Shown in pieces: positions 11,066 through 19,100 of a DNA stretch of 64,000 nt. The stretch is from contig NC_049988.1 of the NCBI RefSeq assembly GCF_000003815.2, forward strand, positions 20,633,395-20,697,394, read 5' to 3'. Within the stretch, counting starts at the first letter, position 1. Every line of letters starts with the position of its first letter. The stretch comes from Branchiostoma floridae. Lineage: Eukaryota; Chordata; Leptocardii; Amphioxiformes; Branchiostomatidae. Under the pieces are notes generated by a model. It made no database searches. It had not been told where the DNA came from and was given only the letters and a program-made list of their open reading frames with translations. The translations under genes and the position numbers were made by a program.

Positions 11066-11335
11066 ACTCGCAATGTTACGACTGAATTAGACGGTCAAAT
11101 ATCTATGATAGACTGCGCAAAATAAGTAGGATATCAACCTGCCACAATCTAACATTTAGATGTAGGGCATACACTGGTTAAAAAATGGCATATCGTATTC
11201 AGCCCGCTGGCTACATTGATTGGTAATGTCCGACATGTTAGAGTTTAGATACCGCTAAGGTTTGACTTTCGGTTGTCCCGAATGATGTGAGCCACGGGTG
11301 GTGACAGCCAGACCCTAAATTCGGGTCAATCAGTA

Positions 11336-11610
11336 ATCTGCAAGCAGATCCTACGGTAGCATTTATAAGATGGTATCAAAAGCTGTCAGAGGACTGAAGC
11401 CAGCTTAGGAGTGTGTATGCTATCTCTAAGCAGATTCTATAGTAACATTAGATAAGTATCAAAAGCTATCAGAGTAGTGAAGCCGGCTTTGGAGTATGCG
11501 CACTATCTCCAAGCAGATTCTATGGTAATATTAGATAGTGTCAAAAGCTGTCAGAGGAGTGAAGCCGGCTTAGGAGTGTGTTTGGCTACCGGAGGCTGAT
11601 GACAGCCTTT
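11336..11610. repeat. Three tandem copies of an ~85-95 bp repeat
   Basis: AAGCAGAT(C/T)CTA(C/T)(G/A)GTA followed by TCAAAAGCT(G/A)TCAGAG and TGAAGCC(A/G)GCTT occurs three times, near 11342, 11430 and 11510. Single relatives occur near 5990 and 31994-32105, which suggests that a dispersed element was locally expanded. Confidence 0.65.
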
Positions 11611-12017
11611 GGCCAGCTGTACTCCTTAGCCAGCTTTGATACTTAGTCTATCTTATGCCACTGGTAAATCTGCCAGGAGACTTGTGTTATATCTTGTTTG
11701 TACCATTGATTTCATTTATCGTTCATGTCTGGGACCGCCTCATCCCCTTTCCCCAGGGCAACAGCTAAAAGCGCCGATTGAAGGTGATATGTGTCCCCCC
11801 GGTTACATGAATAGACAAACAAACAAACAATATTTCCCTGTATGCGTTAGGCGTGACAGGTCGACCGTTTTTACGTCAGTTGATTAATGCCAATGTCACT
11901 TACCTGCGAGGCTGGTGTGAGCGCTCGTGGTCACCACATGAAACCAACCCTTCTCGTCCCGTCCGAGGCACAACATGATGTTTGGGACGGAGCGTTTTAC
12001 GTGTTCGCACTGCGGCA

Positions 12018-12123
12018 TACACACAGACAGATACACACACATATACATATAAAACACACACGCACATAATCACACTCAACAACAACACACGCACAAATAC
12101 ACAAATACACAAACACACGCACA

Positions 12124-12175
<52 letters not shown>

Positions 12176-12258
12176 AACAAACACACACACACACACACAC
12201 AAACACACAAAAACACACACACACAAACACACACACAAACAAACACACACACACAAAC
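12018..12258. repeat. (CA)n-rich microsatellite
   Basis: A long tract of CA dinucleotides with interspersed CAAA and CAC variants. It generates open frames on both strands (rich in Thr-His or Cys-Val) that are not genes. It lies about 400 bases upstream of the METTL27-like gene. Confidence 0.95.
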
Positions 12259-12514
12259 GCTGTCAGTAATAACAACCACGAGTCCTCACTCACAATGTAT
12301 TTCGCTGCGTAGTGCGCACTTAAAACCGTGACGAGTTTCTATAACCTCCTGAGATGCCGACTTCGGAATGAATCAAGACTGTCTTATGTTGTTTTGGGCT
12401 CACATCATTACTCACCGTACTACTCACCGTTCTACGACTAAAAGGATTTTGTTCGTCTTACAGCGCAGAGTCGTTTGATTGCCTCTAACTTTCTCCAAAG
12501 CGATTCCATCCACG

Positions 12515-12610
12515 GTGAGTTTGCTCTCTTCTCTTTTATATCTAACTTGTGGCACTGTCACAGTCGTCACAGGCCGTTGTACGATTTTGATGTCTACATT
12601 TCTTTTGCAG
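12515..12610 (+). other. Probable 5'UTR intron of the METTL27-like gene
   Basis: Upstream of the start codon, CCACG|GTGAGT ends a likely non-coding exon at 12514. TTCTTTTGCAG at 12600-12610 is a strong acceptor with a pyrimidine tract. The following exon (12611) runs 50 bases to the ATG at 12661. This is inferred from splice consensus only. Confidence 0.5.
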
Positions 12611-12660
12611 GCTTTGACCAAGAGTTGTTCCGTCTGTTTGTTGCTGCAGTAACAGACAAC

Positions 12661-14727
12661 ATGTCGGTGGAGAAAAAGACAACCCCCGAGATCTTCGACC
12701 CCAGGTCGACCCCAGAAATGACGGCAAAGTACTACGACAACTGGTCTGGTCATTATGAAGAGGTGCGTTGATGGATGAAAATTGACACCCTAGAAACTAG
12801 ACACAAACAAAGGGACAAGCAAATAAACGATTTGTGGGGGATTTGGGCAATTTCACCATAGATACATTCTGACATCGCAGCTTTTCGACAGTGTCAATAT
12901 TATAATGATGTTAGGAGTTAATCTCCAAGCCGATGTTAGACTGGACCATTTTCTGATCACACGGATTTTCTGACAGCTGCCAACCCCATTGCACATGCAC
13001 ACATCAACCCGTGAGTAAGCTTATTGTCTCTCCCACAGGAGATCATGACGCAACTAAAATGCACAGCTCCCCGGGTCTGCGCAGGCGCTGTAGGGAAAGC
13101 CCTGGGAGGGTTGGACCGCGGGAAGGTCAAGATTCTTGACGTGGGGGCCGGGACCGGGCTGTGCGGGGAAGAGGTGAGAAATAAGGCCATGTTGTATCCC
13201 AGATGTGCGTTTATCCTAGAAGCGCTTCTGCGATATCCAGAACACGTCGCAAGCGAAGGAGTGCGTTCTGGATATCCGGAACTGGACTGTGCGGGAAAGA
13301 GGTGAGAAATATAAGGTCATGTTCTATCCCACGTGTGCTTTCATCCCAGAAGGAGTGCTTTCTGGATATCCGGGAACGGGCTGTGCGGGGAAGAGGTGAG
13401 AAATAAGGCCATGTTAGATCTCAGATGTGCTTGGGATATCCAGAACACTTTGCAAGGGAAGGAGTGCGTTCTGGATATCCAGAATGCACTATGATTTAGA
13501 GCGTTTCTGGGATGAAGCGCATCTGGGATAAATTAGGCCATGTTCATTTGAATATACGGATGAAATCCGTGTGCGCTTCAATTTTCGTCCGTTTCCAAAA
13601 GTTTTCAGCCATACTGTAAATCATACTAAACAGGTGCGAAATGTGGAAATTCGTGCCGAAGATGTCAAAACAAAAATATCGTAAAACAATGACAATACAT
13701 ACTCAAGGCTAAATAAAGGTTGAAAAAATGACATAAAATGCCAACGTCAATTCCAAAAGTCAAATAAGAAGAAGGTGTGAAAGAAAAAAAAGAAGAATCT
13801 ATTGTTCGATATACCATATTCTGAGTGTTCAGTCATTTCTTCAACCTTCCTAACCACCTGATTGATTAATTGGTTGTTTGGCTGCTTAGTTAATGATTGA
13901 TTATTCCTCAGTTGGAGTCCCTTTAATGATTTATTTATTCCTTAGTTGGTGCAGTTGGGCTTCACCGACATAGACGGAGTGGACGGGAGTCAGGACATGC
14001 TGAACCTGGCCGAGAGGAAGCAGATCTACAAACGACTTATCTGCGACTTTGTCGGGCCGAACCGTCTGGATATCGAAAACGGTAACTCCGAGTGTTTAAA
14101 CCTAGCTGGCGTTTCGACATTTTCTTCCAATCCCTATTTACTGTTGAAGTCTTGCTAAGTAAGTATTTACTTAAACTATTTCTATTTCTGAAACCCCAAC
14201 AAAAACGCATAAACACATGCCAAAACAGCCTGAGCCGAACCTCTGCTTGGAGAGTACCCATAGTGCATATCGCTGTGCATTCGCAGTTGACACCGTGAAC
14301 ACCGCTTATTGAGATGACCTTTGCCCTCTACAGACACCTATGACGCCATCGCTTGCTGTTCTTCCTTCGCCCCGGGTCACCTGAAGGAGGACTGCCTACC
14401 CGAGCTCATCCGAGTCGTCAAACCAGGTCAGCAGAAGGTTCAGACTTTAACACGCTGTACTCAACTAGCCTGGTATCCAGCCGTAATATAGCTCCCAAGT
14501 CTCTTCTCTCCTCTCAATTGTGGAGATGAGAGAAGAGACTCGGGAGCTTTATTACGGCTGGATACCAGGCTAGAGTTCAACGTGGTTTAGATAGGATAAA
14601 AAAGAAAAAAAAGTCACATGTAGACATTCATGCACCCACTCACTAATACGCACGCACACGCACACAAGCAGGCACACGCACTCATGTATGTAAATGATAG
14701 CCTGTAATAGCCCCCGTCTCGCCCCGG

Positions 14728-14763
<36 letters not shown>

Positions 14764-15091
14764 GGTACACATAGAGTGAAGGACTACAACGACTCAACTG
14801 GAGCCACTAGCCACATGCACACACACATACACAGACACACTAACACATACTAAAGTCCTTATGTCGTCTATAACATATCCTATAACATCCACCGTCTCGC
14901 CCACAGGTGGCTATATCATCATCACGTTCCGTGAGGAGTACCTGTACATAGTGGAGGATTACAATGGCAAGCTGGAACCCGCCATGGCCCGTCTGCAGGA
15001 CGACGGGCTCTGGGAACGAGTCAGCCGGGAAGTCTTCCCCAAGTTCTACGAAGACAAAAACGGGATCACCTTCGTCTACAAGGTCTTGTAG
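12661..15091 (+). CDS. METTL27: METTL27 (WBSCR27)-like class I SAM methyltransferase, five exons
   Basis: A small class I methyltransferase resembling the protein encoded in the human Williams-Beuren region. Exons are 12661-12762, 13039-13173, 13946-14081, 14334-14426 and 14907-15091. All junctions are GT-AG and in phase, giving 651 nt (216 aa), close to but shorter than the human protein. Landmarks: YYDNWSGHYEE at 24-34 (the family's YD-W-xx-YE entry), SAM motif I ILDVGAGTG at 66-74, the acidic post-I loop GVDGSQDML at about 90-98, YDAIACCSS, and VKPGGYIIIT at 153-162. The frame starts MSVEKKTTPEIFDP at the first ATG of the exon. The substrate is unknown. Intron 2 begins with two further copies of the exon 2 donor edge, and intron 4 carries a hairpin element. 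Confidence 0.85.
13150..13500 (+). repeat. Tandem copies of the METTL27-like exon 2 donor edge
   Basis: The end of exon 2 (GGGCTGTGCGGGGAAGAG then GTGAGAAATA) recurs twice inside intron 2. Intact GAG|GTGAGAAAT donors lie at 13174 (real), 13302 and 13396, each followed by AAGG(C/T)CATGTT. GTTCTGGATATCC(G/A)GAA also repeats between them. If the later donors were used, the product would gain intron-derived codons. Confidence 0.75.
14180..14256. mobile_element. Fragment of the CTCCAAGCAGAGGTT foldback family
   Basis: AACAAAAACGCATAAACACATGC leads into CAGCCTGAGCCGAACCTCTG and CTTGGAGAG, matching the right arm of the element at 6644-6820. It lies in intron 3 of the METTL27-like gene. Confidence 0.5.
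14465..14573. mobile_element. Short perfect-ended hairpin element in intron 4
   Basis: CTAGCCTGGTATCCAGCCGT at the left and ACGGCTGGATACCAGGCTAG at the right are exact reverse complements. Pairing continues through AATA(T)AGCTCC and CTTCTCTC to a short loop near AATTGTG. About 50 bases pair per arm, so this is MITE-like with no coding capacity. Confidence 0.75.
14730..14762. repeat. (TA)n microsatellite
   Basis: Alternating TA for about 30 bases inside intron 4 of the METTL27-like gene. Confidence 0.9.
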
Positions 15092-15126
15092 TGGGCGACA
15101 TTTCAGCTCAGATGTGCCTTGCTGAA

Positions 15127-15132
15127 AATAAA
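15127..15132 (+). terminator. Polyadenylation signal AATAAA of the METTL27-like gene
   Basis: AATAAA lies 36 bases after the TAG stop at 15089-15091. It is the canonical poly(A) hexamer at a plausible distance for a very short 3'UTR. Confidence 0.65.
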
Positions 15133-15377
15133 AGTTCAAGGATTTGAAAGCATTTTCTAGTCGTTTTGTTTCTTATTTCAACGATATTTTTTTATGTTGC
15201 TTTTTGCACTGCACTCAAGTTAATAACTTATATCAACAGTGCCACATACACAGTCCTGACAGAAGGTAAAGGTAGACTTTTTTCTTTTACCTCCCCAGCC
15301 GAAGTCATGTACCCATATTTACACCTGGGTGAAGTGAGGAAGGTCGTGTAAAATGCCTTTCCCAAGGGCACAACTTA

Positions 15378-15588
15378 TGTTACCTTTTATACGCGGGGTA
15401 ACCTTTATCCGTTGCTTTGGAAAACAGTATATTATGGATATCCTGTCATCGGACGGTGAATCTGCAACATTTTGAAAATACTGCTCTCAAAAACCACCGT
15501 CCGTTTTGATATCCCTAAATACATTTTTTTTTAAACAATGGATAAAGGTTACCCTGCGGACAAAGGTGAACTGACATTAGACTACATG
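15378..15588. mobile_element. MITE-like element, TTCACCTTTATCCG family (copy 3)
   Basis: GGGTAACCTTTATCCGTTG at the left and AATGGATAAAGGTTACCCTG then AAAGGTGAAC at the right are the diverged inverted ends of the family. The interior again carries CGGACGGTGAA and ACCGTCCG arms. It lies between the METTL27-like and PBLD genes. Confidence 0.65.
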
Positions 15589-16130
15589 TCTGATTCTGAA
15601 TCAATAACGATGTTTGTCCGGCGTTCTGCAATGAGGACCTAGCGCTCGTATCAATGGTGTACAACCGGTGTAACCACGCACCATATGGCGAAACACACCA
15701 GCTTCGCAGGCAAGCAGCGGCGACAAGTTTGTGTGCATCGAATGACCTGTACATGTCTTACCTAAACCCTTAATTTTCGCCAAGCTTAGCTTCGCTTGAC
15801 CTAGCTTGGCTTAGTTTACTTTAGTTTAGCTTAACTTAGTTAAGTTTAAATTAGATTATTTTATTTACCGAGAGAAGAACAAATCTAACTGGAAGCGATG
15901 TTTTAAAATGAAATACCTCTACCGTATTCATTGATTAGAACATTGCTGTCACACTATGAACATCCAGTTAATCATTTTCTAAAAAGATCACAATTTTCCT
16001 TTGTGACAGTTGCTGAACAAAACTTAATAAAGAGTCCTGGAATCATGTCAAGAATCCATCCCAAAAGATGATACCAACTTGCTTTACTAAGTCCTATTGT
16101 TTAAATCGTAGATAAAAAGTTGAACCAGAC

Positions 16131-19100
16131 ATGAGTGAAAATTGCAAGACATCATACAACGGTGACGTCACCGAGACAGCCTGCAACGGCGACGTCACCA
16201 AGACAGCATGTAACGACGACGTCACCAAGACATCAAGCAACGGTTACGTCACCAAGACAGCATGCAACGGCGACGTCACCAAGACACCAATCAACGGTTA
16301 CGTCACGAAGTCAGCATGCAATGGTGACGCCACGAAGACATCGTGCAAAGGCTACGTCACCAACGGTGAGGTCAGCGATGACGTCACGAATACGTCATGC
16401 AACGGTGACGTCAATTATGACGTCACGAAGACGTCATACAACGGTGATGTCAACAGTAACGTGGTTGATCCGGAGGAAAGGTGGCTGCCGATCTTCCAAG
16501 TGGACGCGTTCACGGACCGACCGTTTTCCGGCAACCCTGCAGCAGTCTGTCTGGTAGAGGATGGGGTGAGTGGTTTGTCACAGATTCAATGAATTCTTTT
16601 CATTTTGCTCTCACTTTGCCTAAAGGGACAGATGAATTATGTCGTTTTTTGTATTTGTGACGCCCGCAATCTGGCAAAGCAGTACGAGTAAGGCTTAGGT
16701 CACATTTATAAAACCGGGCCCGGCCGGGCAGCTTTCTGGAGCGAAAAGATTTATGTGAAGGACATCAACATACACAAAATGTCAAAATAAGATTCATGGG
16801 CATGATTTGTGTATATCTTTAGGTATACATTTTAACTTTTCGTTTCTTTAAACATCCCGGCCGGGCCAAAGTTTGGAAATGTGATCTAAGCCTAAGGGGT
16901 GTAGTTTGATCATCTCTGACTACCAAGTTTGAATGTAGAGTCCACAGTGCCGAAAGCATTGCCAGGACCGTTGGACGTCTAAAAACTTCGCAGCTGATCG
17001 TTCAATGACTTCCAAGCTCTTTCTATGGTCTCCAAAGCCTGGAGGTCGTCTCAAACCCTCCATGATATCGATGTCCTTGTGTAAATGTGCTTGTCTTCAA
17101 CAGGACCTGAACGATGATGTCCAACAGAAGATCGCGGCTGAGATGAACCTGTCAGAAACAGCCTACATCCGCAAACTGAGCAGTAACGACGACTTTTCTA
17201 CAGGTAAACTTGTACCGCCTTCTTTCTGCAAATTTTCCTCACATTTTCGTAAAATGTCTTTTGGCTTGTACGTCGATGAAAGTTAGATATCCAGAAGCCG
17301 AATAGCAGTTATTCAATCGACTAGATGAGGTTTTAGAGACGGTCTGACTTTTCAGATAACATCCACTACATCAAGTCAGTGCCACTGTGGCTCAATGTTA
17401 TGTTTTCGAAATTACTCTCACTCACTCACTCACTCACTCACTCACTCACTCACTCACTCACTCACTCACTCACTCACTCACTCACTCACTCACTCACTCA
17501 CCACAAAATTACTACATCAAGTGCGTTTTCAAAGATAACCTTGTACGTTGCCGTTGTGTTCAGGTTCCAGGTTCGGACTGAGGTGGTTTACTCCCACCAA
17601 GGAGATCGACTTGTGTGGCCACGCCACCCTCGCCTCTGCTGCTGCTCTCTTCTATATCATGGGTAAGTAGTGGTCAATATCGTTGTTAATATTGTTGAAG
17701 AGGTTCATCAGTCACGTATGCAAACAGTTACAACAATTTTCATCAATCAATGACTGTTTTTTGTAAAGGTACAGTACATACCTCCCAAATTTTCGATGTC
17801 TACCAGTACATCATCGTCAGGGGAATGACCTAGTCTCAGTTCTCAGTTCGCAATGCACATAGAAAGATTATGGAGGCCATCCACATTCAACTAGAGGCTG
17901 CGAAGTTGAACCGGACTGAGGATTGGGAGTTGCCCAAGTGCTACCTACCCCTTCTCCGCAAGGGAGGCGGGGGGAGGGGGCAGATGATCCACGCAAGCCT
18001 GACCTAGTCTCGTGTTCTCTCGCGAGAACTGAGACTAGGTTATTCCTCTGACGATGATGTACTGGTAGACATCGAAAATTTGGGAGGTATGTACTGTACC
18101 TTTACAAAAAAACAGCCATTGATTGATGAAAATTGTTGTAACTGTTGTTAATATTGAAGTTTTTACCTGTCATTCAACACAACAAATTGCTCACCTCAAA
18201 TTTTCAGTCGCACAGGATTCACGGGATTTGAACTGGCCTGTCCCAGTTATCCACTAACTTAAGTTAACTTAACATAGAGACTGATACCAGTTGAAGCACA
18301 GGGACATCGATATTCCTAGATTGCCAAAAATGAGTATGGTTGGTTACACCATAGCTTATCATGTGTATTCAATCTATCTAATCTATTCATCTATTTTTCT
18401 TTCCATTCCCAGACAACCCCAGCCCTCAGCTCACGTTCCTGACCAGGAGCGGGGAGCTGTTTGCTAAGCGGCAGGGAGACTACATTTCCCTGGACCTGCC
18501 GGAAAACGTCCCTGAGCCACAGGTGGGACATTTGTACATTTGCAACATATATGCAAGGCTTTGCATGATGTAAAAAAATGACCAATAAACTGGTGGACAT
18601 ACCGACAGTGTAATATAACCAGCTATTGCCGCGCCGCTTGACTGTTATCGAAAAGCGATTATAACGGCTCTACAGATACAGGAACAGATTCCCACCCCCG
18701 CAAGGCATTAGCTCCTGTACTCAAACAACAGAAGCTAATTGACTCAATCTAATCAGCCTTATCTTGTATTTGTCTAACTTTGATTCCATTTGGACTATAT
18801 AAAATGTATCTTCACCTCCTTTGTACATCAATTCATACTTGGAGTATAAAATCTGCTCTTCAATAGATCTGCTCAGTGTCACTGACGAAAGGTAGTGAAT
18901 GCTACTTGTAACGTCTGACTGTTTCCGAAATCATGTCCAGTTGCTTGATCGAGTAATTACTATTTGGTGTACCTTATTACTTGAAACTTAATCTTTGTCG
19001 ACTTACATGCATTCTGTTTTCCGCCTTAGCCAATGAAATAGATAAAAAAGGTTGCTTCGTCGTTTTTTGTGTGTGTGCACTATTCTGGCAGCAATGATGT

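Noticed and set aside
11982-12293. Thr-His and Cys-Val rich open frames
   Set aside because: They are translations of the CA microsatellite on both strands.
17379-17666. Open frames with Leu-Thr-His-Ser repeats
   Set aside because: They come from the TCAC microsatellite, and the true PBLD exon 3 uses another frame.
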